From Phenylobacterium sp. SCN 70-31 (GTDB lineage: Bacteria; Pseudomonadota; Alphaproteobacteria; Caulobacterales; Caulobacteraceae): a stretch of 64,000 nt of DNA. Made by a program: the position numbers and the translations under genes. The stretch lies in NCBI RefSeq assembly GCF_001724605.1, contig NZ_MEEX01000012.1, forward strand, positions 1 to 64,000. The letters are read 5' to 3'. Shown here piece after piece: positions 51,042 to 58,824 of the stretch (positions are counted from its first letter, which is position 1; each line of letters begins with the position of its first letter). The notes beneath the pieces are model-generated. The model had not been told where the DNA came from and searched no databases. It saw nothing but the letters and a program-made list of their open reading frames with translations.

Positions 51042-53255
51042 CTATGTCGCCGGCTGGATGGGCGCCGCCACCGGGCAGGTCAGGATGGCGCGCAGGCCGG
51101 GCCGGTTGTCCGCGAACACCAGTTCGCCCTGAAGCTGGCGGACCATGGCGGTCATCATACGGCTGCCGAAGCCTTCGCCGGGCGCCTGCTTGCCCTGGCC
51201 CTGGTCGGCCACGACCACGCGCAGATTGGTCCGCTGGGCCTCCAGCGTCACCTGGACGGGGCCCGGCGCGCCGCCATACGCGTACTTGTTGGCGTTGATG
51301 ACGAGTTCGGTCACCACCAGGCCCAGCGTCACCGCGCGGTCGGTGGGAACCAGGAGCGGGCTGGCCTCGACGGTCACCAGTCCCTCCCACTCGCGGCCCA
51401 GGGACGCGTTCATGTCGGCCACCAGTTCTTCCAGGTAGCGACCCAGCTCGATCGTCTCGATCTGATCGGCGCGATACAGACGGCGGTGGACCAGGGCCAC
51501 GGCCTGAAGGCGGCGGCGGGCCTCGTCGAAGGCGGCGTGGATACTGGGATCGGCCAGCGACCGCGCCTGGAGACCCAGGAAGCTGGAGACCAGCTGAAGG
51601 CTGTTCTGGATGCGGTGGTTGACCTCCTTGATCAGCAGTTCCTTCTGCTGGAGCAGTCCGTCCTTCTCGCGCACCGCATCGCTCAGGCGGATGTTCAGCT
51701 CCTGGAGTCGACGATGGCTGCGGGCCTCGAGCAGCGTGTCGCGCAGGCGCGCCGCGGCGTCGACTTCGGCCAGACTCCAGGGCCGCGACCGCCCTTCCAC
51801 CGTCTCCCGCCAGGCCTCGAACGAGGCGCGCGGGGTCAGGGCCTCGTCCGGGCCGAGAGCCACGGCCTTATGGGGATTGCCGGCCCATTCGACCACCTGG
51901 ACTTCCTCGGCGCGGAACCAGAGGATGACGAAGGGTTCGTCCGGCGCGACGACCAGCGCCAGGAGGCCGCTGGCCTGCGCCTGGAACGCCCGGGCCGCCG
52001 GGTAGTCCTCGGGCAGCCGGTCGGTGACGACGGGGTGGGCCCCGCGGGCCTCGACCCACCGGACCAGATCCAGAACCTGGCTCTCGGGCGGATGGACGCC
52101 TTCCATATGGAGCTCGCCGGCGCGGAAGGCCACGACGCCGTCGGCGGCCAGCATGCGTCGCAGCGTGGGCGCCGCCTCGGCGAGGTTGGCGTCCAGTCCG
52201 CCGTCTCGGGCGAACCGCGCGGTGACCTCGTCCTCCAGCCCGCGCAGGCGGAGGCGTTCGCGATAGCCGTCGGCCTCCTCCTTGGCCTTGACCTGCCGCG
52301 CGAACCCGCCGGCCAGGGTGCGCGCCGCGGCGCGCACGTCGTACGGCATCCGCTTCGGCTCGCGATGATGACAGGCGATGAGGCCCCAGAGGACGCCATC
52401 CATCACGATCGAGACCGAGGCCGAGGCGCCAACCCCCATGTTGCGCAGATACTGCATGTGGACCGGCGAGACCGAGCGCAGGACGCAGTCGCTCATGTCC
52501 AGAGGGGCGTCGGTCCATGCCGGCTCGAGCGCCGCGGGCGCGTAGGCGACGTCGGGGATCACCCGGACGAGATTGCGGACATAGAGCGCGCGCGCCTGCG
52601 CCGGGATGTCCGACCCAGGAAAGTGATGGTTCAGGAACGAGGGCATGCCCTCGGCCACATCCTCGGCCAGCACCGCGCCGGCGCTGTCGTCCAGGAAGCG
52701 GTAGATCATCACGCGGTCGAAGCCGGTGATCCGACGGAATTCCACCACCGCCCGGTCGCACAGCGCCTTGAGGCTCGCGGCGCGCTCGAAGGCGGCGCCG
52801 GCAGCCTCGAGCTGGCCCAGGATGGCGGTGGCCGGCAGCGGCGTCTCGAGGCCGGGCTCGATCTCCACGATCAGCCGGTCTCCATCCACATGCGCCGAGA
52901 TGTCGAGCGGCGCGACGACGCCGTCCCCGACGCCGACGTGCCCGGCGTAGCCGCCGCTGGCGCTGGACTGGGTGATTCGTGCGATGCGCTGGGCCAGCCC
53001 ATCGCCCAGGACCTCGCCGAGCGTGCGGCCGATCCAGGCCCGGACGCCCAGCAGGCCGGCGACGTCGCCGGCGCCGTGGGTGATCTCCTGGGTGGTGCGG
53101 CCGGCCACGAGCAGGGCGCCGTGCGGCTGGATCGCACCGGGGATATGGATGGGCTCCCGCGCGCAGGCGTCGCCGACGTCAGCATTCGGGACGTCAGCAT
53201 TCGGGCCGTCAGGATTCTGGGGCGGTATCGGATCAGCCAACCGCCGGAACCCCAC
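51042..53255 (-). CDS. bphP: Bacteriophytochrome histidine kinase
   Basis: The 737-residue protein has a PAS domain with DACAREPIHIPGAIQPHG (Cys31 for biliverdin), a GAF domain with FPGSDIPAQARALY (Asp of the chromophore pocket), HMQYLRNMGV and ACHHREPKRMP (His). A PHY domain follows with tongue motif PRASFEAW. The HisKA_2 kinase has KEVNHRIQNSLQLV and VVTELVINANKYAYGG. It should sense red/far-red light using biliverdin made by the heme oxygenase whose gene overlaps its start. No response regulator is adjacent. The start is a GTG; a 15-bp repeat lies just before the Cys codon. Confidence 0.95.
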   Translation of the reverse strand: MGFRRLADPIPPQNPDGPNADVPNADVGDACAREPIHIPGAIQPHGALLVAGRTTQEITHGAGDVAGLLGVRAWIGRTLGEVLGDGLAQRIARITQSSASGGYAGHVGVGDGVVAPLDISAHVDGDRLIVEIEPGLETPLPATAILGQLEAAGAAFERAASLKALCDRAVVEFRRITGFDRVMIYRFLDDSAGAVLAEDVAEGMPSFLNHHFPGSDIPAQARALYVRNLVRVIPDVAYAPAALEPAWTDAPLDMSDCVLRSVSPVHMQYLRNMGVGASASVSIVMDGVLWGLIACHHREPKRMPYDVRAAARTLAGGFARQVKAKEEADGYRERLRLRGLEDEVTARFARDGGLDANLAEAAPTLRRMLAADGVVAFRAGELHMEGVHPPESQVLDLVRWVEARGAHPVVTDRLPEDYPAARAFQAQASGLLALVVAPDEPFVILWFRAEEVQVVEWAGNPHKAVALGPDEALTPRASFEAWRETVEGRSRPWSLAEVDAAARLRDTLLEARSHRRLQELNIRLSDAVREKDGLLQQKELLIKEVNHRIQNSLQLVSSFLGLQARSLADPSIHAAFDEARRRLQAVALVHRRLYRADQIETIELGRYLEELVADMNASLGREWEGLVTVEASPLLVPTDRAVTLGLVVTELVINANKYAYGGAPGPVQVTLEAQRTNLRVVVADQGQGKQAPGEGFGSRMMTAMVRQLQGELVFADNRPGLRAILTCPVAAPIQPAT
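53175..53204. repeat. Direct repeat, 15-bp unit, 2 copies, in bphP N-terminus
   Basis: GACGTCAGCATTCGG occurs twice in tandem (53175-53189, 53190-53204), with a diverged third partial copy after it. It encodes the N-A-D-V-P-N-A-D-V stretch just upstream of the chromophore Cys31. Confidence 0.9.
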
Positions 53256-53796
53256 ACAGGCGGGCCTCGGCCAGGGCGAAGCCCCGGCGCGCGCCGGCGA
53301 TCAGGGACACGATGTCGTCTTCACCGGCGGCCCAGGCGTCGACGACCGCCAGGAACGCCCTCCAACGGGGTCCGGTCTCGGCGCCGTAGGGATCGAGGAA
53401 GCCGAGGCCGGTCATGGTCACGCCCGTGCGGGCCGCTTCCCGGCGGATCACCTGTCCGCCCAATGTGGAGCCTTCCAGGACGTACATGAGGCCCAGGGCC
53501 TCGGGCCGGCCGGCCAATTCGACCGGCTCGACGTCGGGCGCGCGTCCGTCCGCGGCGGCCAGGTCCCCGGCCAGCACCGCGCTTCGGCGACGCGCGGCGA
53601 AGTCGAGGTCGGGGAGATCGGCCAGCCAGGGCGCCATCGCGGTCTCCGCGTCGCGATGCAGGCCGTAGAATCCCTCGACCAGCCGCCGACGCGCCTGCGG
53701 CTCGGCGATGCGCCGCAGGATGTCGACCCGATGTTCGAGTCGGTCGTGATCGGCCCGCGTGGCGTCGCGCAGGCGTCGGTGGGCTTCACTGATCAT
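53233..53796 (-). CDS. bphO: Heme oxygenase (biliverdin-producing)
   Basis: The 187-residue protein has the heme oxygenase start RRLRDATRADHDRLEHRVD (proximal His region) and LGLMYVLEGSTLGGQVIRR (distal helix). It opens heme to biliverdin, the chromophore of the phytochrome encoded next. Its stop lies 23 bases inside the bphP frame. The ATG at 53796 was chosen since the family starts there; an upstream extension of 27 codons is less likely. Confidence 0.92.
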   Translation of the reverse strand: MISEAHRRLRDATRADHDRLEHRVDILRRIAEPQARRRLVEGFYGLHRDAETAMAPWLADLPDLDFAARRRSAVLAGDLAAADGRAPDVEPVELAGRPEALGLMYVLEGSTLGGQVIRREAARTGVTMTGLGFLDPYGAETGPRWRAFLAVVDAWAAGEDDIVSLIAGARRGFALAEARLCGVPAVG

Positions 53797-53958
53797 TCCG
53801 GCTCTGGATAGGAAATCCAAGCGGCAGGATAGAGGCCCCGCGCGCCGGGTTCGGTCGGAAATCCGACTCAACGCCATTTCGTTCCCGACGACCGCCGGCA
53901 GACCCGCTGGGGCGAAGGGGCTTGATCCGGGCCCGGCGGGGCGTCATCAGCGCGCCCC

Positions 53959-54429
53959 ATGAGCCGAGCCACGCCCGCCACGCGCGCCCTCGACGCCGCC
54001 GGCGTGACCTATGCGCTGGCGACATACGCCTACGACCCGAACGCCGAGCGGGTGGGCCTCCAGGCGGCCGAGGCGCTGGGCGCGCCGCCCGGCGAGGTGC
54101 TCAAGACGCTCATGGTCAAGGTGGACGGCCGGCCCGCCTGCGTCGTGCTGGCCTCGGACCGCGAGGTCTCGATGAAGCGGCTGGCGGCGGCGCTCGGCGG
54201 CAAGGCGGCCGAGATGATGAAGCCCGCCGACGCCGAACGGATCACCGGCTACCGCGTGGGCGGGGTCAGCCCGTTCGGCCAGAAGAAGGCCGTGCCCACC
54301 GTGATCGACGCCGACGCGGCGGCCCTGCCCCAGGCGTTCATGAACGGCGGCCAGCGCGGGCTCCAGGTCCGGCTGGCGCCGGCCGACCTGGTGCGGGTGC
54401 TGGGGGCGGTGGTCGCGGCCGTGAGCTGA
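53959..54429 (+). CDS. ybaK: YbaK/EbsC-type Cys-tRNA(Pro) deacylase
   Basis: The 156-residue protein has TPATRALDAAGVTYALATY, VLKTLMVKVDGRPACVVLA (catalytic Lys) and GGVSPFGQKKAVPTVID. YbaK removes cysteine wrongly attached to tRNA-Pro. It is divergent from the heme oxygenase gene and converges with the DUF1993 gene. Confidence 0.92.
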   Translation: MSRATPATRALDAAGVTYALATYAYDPNAERVGLQAAEALGAPPGEVLKTLMVKVDGRPACVVLASDREVSMKRLAAALGGKAAEMMKPADAERITGYRVGGVSPFGQKKAVPTVIDADAAALPQAFMNGGQRGLQVRLAPADLVRVLGAVVAAVS

Positions 54430-54450
54430 GATCGCGCCTGACGGGCGCCG

Positions 54451-54972
54451 TCAGGCCTTGAAGCGGATCTGGCCCATGTAGTCGCGCTTGCCCAGCGGCA
54501 CGCCCTGCGCCCGCAGCACGTCGTAGCCGGTGGCGGCGTGGAAGTGGAAGTTGGGCAGGGAGAACGACAGCAGGAAGTCGGCGCCCCGGAACGGCATCTG
54601 GCGCGGGCCCAGCTCGAACACCAGGTCCTTGTCCTCCAGGGCGTTCACCGCCTCGGGCGTGAGCGCCGAGAGTTCGGCGACGGCGTCGGCGACCAGCTTC
54701 CGGAGCCCGGCGAAGTCGAAGGCCGCGTCGAACGCCGGCGGGCGGAAGGCGCCGGCCTGGACCCCGGCGATGGCGCCCCGGGCATGGTGGACGGTCGCGA
54801 TCACCTGGCTGCGCAGCGGCCACATGTCGTCGTAGAGCCGGGCCTCCAGCAGCGACTCCGGGTCGCCGCCCTGGCCGGTGACGTGGGCGTGGGCCTTGTC
54901 GAGGTAGCCGGCGACGCCGCCCAGCGTCTGAAGGTACGAACGGACGGTGGCGTCGTAGAGCGTGACGGCCAT
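54451..54972 (-). CDS. DUF1993 family protein
   Basis: The 173-residue cytoplasmic helical-bundle protein contains ATVRSYLQTLGGVAGYLDKA, LYDDMWPLRSQVIATVHHAR and PNFHFHAATGYDVLRAQGVPLGKRDYMG (in two parts). This is the DUF1993 pattern, a DinB-like four-helix fold with conserved histidines. Function is unknown. Confidence 0.82.
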   Translation of the reverse strand: MAVTLYDATVRSYLQTLGGVAGYLDKAHAHVTGQGGDPESLLEARLYDDMWPLRSQVIATVHHARGAIAGVQAGAFRPPAFDAAFDFAGLRKLVADAVAELSALTPEAVNALEDKDLVFELGPRQMPFRGADFLLSFSLPNFHFHAATGYDVLRAQGVPLGKRDYMGQIRFKA

Positions 54973-55049
54973 GGATTTCCCCTCTTGGATTCGCAGCGGT
55001 GGTAGCACGGCTCCGCTACGGCGCCCCAGGCCATAGGAAGCGCAGCGGA

Positions 55050-55385
55050 TCAGCGCGCGCCGAGGCGAGCCATGACCTCGCGCGGGACGCCGTACTGGGC
55101 GACGACGGCGGCGCGATCGCGGAGCCCCATCACCTCGCGCTGGACCAGGAAGCCCCAGACGGCGTCGCAGGCGGCCTTCAGCACCGCGGCGCGCTCCTCG
55201 CCGCCGGGATGGGCCGCCAGGGCGGCGAGGGCCGCCTCGACCTTGCGGCCGGCGCGGCCCAGCGAGCCGGCCTGCTCCTCGAGCAGTTCGTACCGGAGGA
55301 CGGCCTCGCCAGTGTCGCCCAGGCGGCGGCCGAGGCTCTGGATCGCCAAGGTCTGGGGCATTCGCAGCGACGACATGGCGGCCAT
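55050..55385 (-). CDS. Small helical protein (DUF6665-like)
   Basis: The 111-residue protein is helical throughout, with ALRYELLEEQ-like segments: GEAVLRYELLEEQAGSLGRA, VEAALAALAAHPGG and AVWGFLVQREVMGLRDR. It resembles DUF6665 as I recall it, not checked. GGAGG stands five bases before the ATG at 55385; an ATG at 55376 is an alternative. It follows the NTF2-like gene by 43 bp on the same strand. Confidence 0.6.
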   Translation of the reverse strand: MAAMSSLRMPQTLAIQSLGRRLGDTGEAVLRYELLEEQAGSLGRAGRKVEAALAALAAHPGGEERAAVLKAACDAVWGFLVQREVMGLRDRAAVVAQYGVPREVMARLGAR

Positions 55386-55428
55386 GTTGGCCTCCGCCGC
55401 AGCTCTGGCAAGGGCGCTCTGGCAAGGG

Positions 55429-55809
55429 TCAGTAGTAGAACCGCTCCTCGGCGATCCGGCCCTCGCGGATCGTGTAGACACCCACCTCGTCCAGCACCTG
55501 GCGGGCGCCGCCCTTGGGCGTGATGTCCATGCGGAAGCGCACGGCGAACTGGTCGCCGTTGAGATAGGGTCCCTGGATCTCGACGCCGTGGATCTCGTGG
55601 TTGGCGCCCCACCACTCGCCCTTGGCCCGGACCCCGGCCTTGCCGCGGATCTCGCCCATGTCGTCGCCGGGCATGTTCTCGTAGCTGACCACGTCGTCGG
55701 CCCAGTACCGCTCGCCGGACTCGTCGAACCGGCCCGCCTTCCACATCGCCACGAGGGCGTCGGCGACATCCTGGGTGGTGGTCTGAGTGGTGGTCTCAGT
55801 GGTGGTCAT
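55429..55809 (-). CDS. NTF2/SnoaL-like protein
   Basis: The 126-residue protein is a nuclear-transport-factor-2-like fold: ALVAMWKAGRFDESGERYWA, DDMGEIRGKAGVRAKGEWW, and QVLDEVGVYTIREGRIAEE. Such small proteins act as isomerases, hydrolases or binding domains. The first 13 residues are a run of Thr, Gln and Glu made by short direct repeats. It lies 122 bp downstream of rtcB on the same strand. Confidence 0.82.
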   Translation of the reverse strand: MTTTETTTQTTTQDVADALVAMWKAGRFDESGERYWADDVVSYENMPGDDMGEIRGKAGVRAKGEWWGANHEIHGVEIQGPYLNGDQFAVRFRMDITPKGGARQVLDEVGVYTIREGRIAEERFYY

Positions 55810-55931
55810 GGGGGGCTCCCGAAGCTGTTCCGAACCCCACTGTCGGCCAGGCCTCATGACAGCGTCATGGCAGCAGCGTGGCGGGAATTCAGGGTTCGGG
55901 CCGACCGGAACGTCCGGCCGGCCCCCAACCC

Positions 55932-57149
55932 CTACCCCTTCACGCACACCACCTGACGGAGCGTGTGCACGATCTCCACCAGGTCGGCCTGCGCCGCCAT
56001 GACGGCGTCGATGTCCTTGTAGGCCATCGGCGTCTCGTCGATGACGTCGGCGTCCTTCCGGCACTCGACGGCCGCGGTGGCCGCTACATGGTCGTCGAGC
56101 GTGAACCGGCGCTTGGCCTCGGCCCGGGACATGGCCCGGCCCGCGCCGTGCGAGCAGGTGCAGAACGAGTCCGGGTTTCCCTTGCCGCGCACGATAAAGG
56201 ACCGCGCCCCCATCGACCCCGGGATGATCCCGAGGTCGCCGAGGCCCGCCCGCACCGCGCCCTTCCGGGTCAGCCAGACGTCCTTGCCGAAGTGCCGCTC
56301 CTGGGTGACGTAATTGTGGTGGCAGTTCACCGCCACGTCCGTGGCCGCCAGGTCCGGGAACGCATCCCGGAGCACGGCCAGCACCCGGTCCATCATCACC
56401 TCGCGGTTGGCCAGGGCGTACTTCTGCGCCCAGCTCACCGCCCGGATGTAGGACACGAAGCCGTCCGACCCTTCCGGGAAGTAGGCCAGGTCCTTGTCCG
56501 GCAGGTGGATGAACCACCGCTCCATGTCCTTCTTCGCCCGTTCGACGAAGTAGGACCCGAACCGATTGCCCACGCCCCGCGAACCGGAGTGCAGCATCAC
56601 CCACACGTCGCCCGCCTCATCGAGGCAGAGCTCGATGAAGTGGTTGCCCGTGCCCAGCGTGCCGAGGTGGCCGAGGCCCCGGGCGTGCGCGGCCTTGGGA
56701 TCGCGCTCGACGATGGCGTCGTAGCCTTCGACCAGTTCGGCCCACTTCTCGACCGCGAGCGGCGGCGGGTCGCCCCGATGGGCGCCGACGTCGTTGCGGC
56801 CGCCATTGTCGGTCCGGCCGTGCGGCACGGCCGCCTCGATCGCGCTGCGCAGCGACCCGAGCGAGTCCGGCAGGTGCTCGGCCCGGATGGAGGTCTTCAC
56901 CGCCATCATGCCGCAACCGATGTCCACGCCCACGGCCGCCGGGATGATGGCGCCGAGCGTCGGGATCACGGAGCCCACGGTCGCGCCCATGCCCCAGTGC
57001 ACGTCCGGCATCACCGCGACATGGCGGTGGATGAACGGCAGGCCCGCGACGTTGCGCAGTTGCGCCCTGGCGCTGTCCTCGACCTGGACGCCGCGCGTCC
57101 ACGCCTTGATCAGGCCGGCTTCGCTTTCGATCACTTCAAATCCGCTCAT
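55932..57149 (-). CDS. rtcB: RNA-splicing ligase RtcB
   Basis: The 405-residue protein has AVMPDVHWGMGATVGSVIP, AAVGVDIGCGMMAVKT (Mn-binding Asp and Cys), NCHHNYVTQERHFG and CSHGAGRAMSRAEAKR (His that carries GMP). It joins 2',3'-cyclic phosphate or 3'-phosphate ends to 5'-OH RNA in tRNA and rRNA repair. AGGAG lies eight bases before the ATG. No rtcA, rtcR or archease gene is nearby, and no sigma-54 site was found. A short gene and a hairpin (57219-57376) lie directly upstream on the same strand. Confidence 0.96.
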   Translation of the reverse strand: MSGFEVIESEAGLIKAWTRGVQVEDSARAQLRNVAGLPFIHRHVAVMPDVHWGMGATVGSVIPTLGAIIPAAVGVDIGCGMMAVKTSIRAEHLPDSLGSLRSAIEAAVPHGRTDNGGRNDVGAHRGDPPPLAVEKWAELVEGYDAIVERDPKAAHARGLGHLGTLGTGNHFIELCLDEAGDVWVMLHSGSRGVGNRFGSYFVERAKKDMERWFIHLPDKDLAYFPEGSDGFVSYIRAVSWAQKYALANREVMMDRVLAVLRDAFPDLAATDVAVNCHHNYVTQERHFGKDVWLTRKGAVRAGLGDLGIIPGSMGARSFIVRGKGNPDSFCTCSHGAGRAMSRAEAKRRFTLDDHVAATAAVECRKDADVIDETPMAYKDIDAVMAAQADLVEIVHTLRQVVCVKG

Positions 57150-57218
57150 CGGACATTCTCCTGGAACTTCCTGTTCCTCCCGGCCCCCCGCGGCGGGCGA
57201 AGCGTCCTTCCGAAACGA

Positions 57219-57252
57219 AGAACCCCTCCGCGGCCGGGCCGGGAGGGGTTCT
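57219..57252. terminator. Hairpin between the short gene and rtcB
   Basis: AGAACCCCTCC (57219-57229) and GGAGGGGTTCT (57242-57252) form a perfect 11-bp stem with a 12-base loop, 70 bp before the rtcB ATG. The T-run after it is weak on both strands (CTTCGTTTC on minus). It may end the short gene's transcript or act as an attenuator for rtcB. Confidence 0.55.
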
Positions 57253-57280
57253 TTCGGGCGATCTCAAGGATGGCTGAGAC

Positions 57281-57376
57281 CTAGACCGAAGCGTCCTCCC
57301 ACGCGCGCACGCCATTCCGCTCGACCTGGCGGTCGAGTTGGGTGGCAGGCATGCTGTAGAAGGCGATCTTCGACAT
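57281..57376 (-). CDS. Candidate 31-residue protein upstream of rtcB
   Basis: The short ORF begins MSKIAFYSMPATQLD and ends VRAWEDASV. GAGGATGAGAG lies just before the ATG, the ORF is followed by a strong hairpin, and no other gene overlaps it. The composition (helical, amphipathic, balanced charges) is compatible with a real small protein or a regulatory leader peptide for rtcB. A 12-bp perfect palindrome GCCGACGTCGGC (57414-57425) lies 38 bp upstream and may be an operator. No relative was recognised. Confidence 0.45.
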   Translation of the reverse strand: MSKIAFYSMPATQLDRQVERNGVRAWEDASV

Positions 57377-57484
57377 GGCTCTCATCCTCGAGGGCGGCGC
57401 CGATACCACGTTCGCCGACGTCGGCAAAAGCCCTGTTTCAGATGAAACCAACCTTGGCCACGCGCTGTGGCCGCAGAACCACGG

Positions 57485-58123
57485 TCATCCGGGCGGGCCG
57501 GTGGGCCATCGCCTCGACGGATCGGCGGGCGGCGTGCGTGGCGGCGTCGATGGGCCGGATGAAACTGGAGCGGACGAAACTGGGCCGGACGCCGCCGAGC
57601 CCGCCAGACGCGCACGGAGGGCGGCCGGCGCGGGGGCGCGGTGCGGCGACCTGTCCCCGGACGGAGCCGTCACCCGGGCGAGAAGCTCTCGCAGGGTGGG
57701 AAGTTCGGCCGGCGGCGGGCCGGGAAGGCAGGCCTCGGCGTCGGCGACGACGCCTTCCAGCGTGCGCAGGAGCAGGGGGAAGCTGGCGCGCTCGACCTCG
57801 CGGTCGCGGTCGCGCTCGTCGTAGCGCTCCTGTTCCGGAGGCTCGCGTTCCGGACGTTCGCGCTCCGGCGCCTCATGTTGGGAGGCCTCGCATTCAGGAC
57901 CTTCGGGCCGCGCCGTCCCATCGGCGACGCGCCTGGCTTCCTGGCGCAGGCGCAGGTCCAGCGCGATGGCCACGCGGACCGAGAAGAAGCAGCGGTTGAA
58001 GAGTTCGTAGGCCGCCACGCGCTGCGCCGTCGTCAAGGCGCCCTCGGCCTCGGCGCCGAAGACCAGACCCAGCCGATAGGCGCATTCGCGCAGTTCCAAG
58101 AGCTGGGTCGAGGCGTCGGTCAT
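57485..58123 (-). CDS. Unknown protein under a LexA-type promoter
   Basis: The 212-residue protein has a conserved-looking N-terminal helical part (about 1-68): LRECAYRLGLVFGAEAEGAL, AAYELFNRCFFSVRVAIALD. A charged Glu/Arg repeat region (about 78-110) and another helical piece follow (FPLLLRTLEGVVADAEACLP). The Pro/Ser-rich tail includes short repeats (GPVSSAPVSSGPS). There is no signal peptide or known domain. The promoter carries GTTC-N7-GTTC and would give a leaderless message beginning at the ATG. An SOS-induced role in damage response is an inference from the operator only. Confidence 0.7.
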   Translation of the reverse strand: MTDASTQLLELRECAYRLGLVFGAEAEGALTTAQRVAAYELFNRCFFSVRVAIALDLRLRQEARRVADGTARPEGPECEASQHEAPERERPEREPPEQERYDERDRDREVERASFPLLLRTLEGVVADAEACLPGPPPAELPTLRELLARVTAPSGDRSPHRAPAPAALRARLAGSAASGPVSSAPVSSGPSTPPRTPPADPSRRWPTGPPG

Positions 58124-58126
58124 TTA

Positions 58127-58141
58127 GAACAAATATAGAAC
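58127..58141 (-). promoter_or_regulatory. Candidate LexA box on the promoter of the 57485-58123 gene
   Basis: GAAC-AAATATA-GAAC on the plus strand reads GTTC-TATATTT-GTTC on the gene strand, the exact alphaproteobacterial LexA consensus with an A/T-rich centre. It covers the -10 element and ends three bases before the ATG, so bound LexA would block RNA polymerase. Confidence 0.7.
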
Positions 58142-58159
58142 AAACAGCGCAACCGTCAA
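58132..58159 (-). promoter_or_regulatory. Promoter of the LexA-box gene
   Basis: On the minus strand, TTGACG (58159-58154) and TATATT (58137-58132) are 16 bp apart, a near-consensus sigma-70 promoter. The predicted start of transcription is at or within two bases of the ATG at 58123, so the mRNA is probably leaderless. Confidence 0.65.
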
Positions 58160-58275
58160 GGCGGCGCATCGGCGCCCGCACCCGGCTCGACCCGGACCTT
58201 GCATCACACGTCGAGGGGCTGGTCCGAAATCGAGCTTTTGTGGTCCTTACTCAGAGTGGATACAATTGGAATGAA

Positions 58276-58704
58276 ATGCGCATCCTCCTGCTGCTGTCCG
58301 TGGGCTTGCTGGCCGCTGCAACGCCAGCCAGCGCATGCCGGGTTGGAGGAGACGACCTGATCTTCGTTGAGCGGCCGACACCACCGACTGGCGACCAATT
58401 TTCCACGATCGCCCAAGGAATACTGTCCGGTGAAAAGCCCGGACCGGATCTGAGGCCGACAACCGATAGCCCTCGAGGCTTCCTTGTTGGCGCTCTGGAG
58501 GTGCGCAACGTCTTCCGCGGACCAAGGCTCCCGAAACGCCTTCCCGCGTACCTCGAAGTCGTCACATCGTGCTCCAACTTTTTCCGCGGTCCCAAAGGAC
58601 TATTCACGACGTCGGGGTATGTGGTGGGCCGCCTCGCCGTCGACCGACAGGGTCCGTACCTGATCCTCCGCGAGCGGAACGCTTCACGGGAAGTCTGGAA
58701 CTAG
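58276..58704 (+). CDS. Exported protein of unknown function
   Basis: The 142-residue protein has a signal peptide MRILLLLSVGLLAAATPASA, then a Cys-Arg start of the mature part and VGALEVRNVFRGPRLPKRLP. Base composition is lower in GC than the neighbours, which hints at transfer. An ATG five bases earlier (58271) is out of frame. No family was recognised. It is divergent from the LexA-box gene with about 150 bp between. Confidence 0.6.
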   Translation: MRILLLLSVGLLAAATPASACRVGGDDLIFVERPTPPTGDQFSTIAQGILSGEKPGPDLRPTTDSPRGFLVGALEVRNVFRGPRLPKRLPAYLEVVTSCSNFFRGPKGLFTTSGYVVGRLAVDRQGPYLILRERNASREVWN

Positions 58705-58824
58705 GGTGGAGTTTCGGCGCGAGGCCTCCGAAATCCAGTTTCGCGCGCCGTTGCGGGTCTCGGCTGGACTCGGCGGCGATGGGGCCGCTAGCTTCGCGGG
58801 ATCGCGAAGGTTGGGGGTTTCGGC

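Noticed and set aside
57340..57360. TGGCAGGCATGCTG as a sigma-54 promoter for rtcB
   Set aside because: Spacing between the GG and GC elements is too short and it points away from rtcB.
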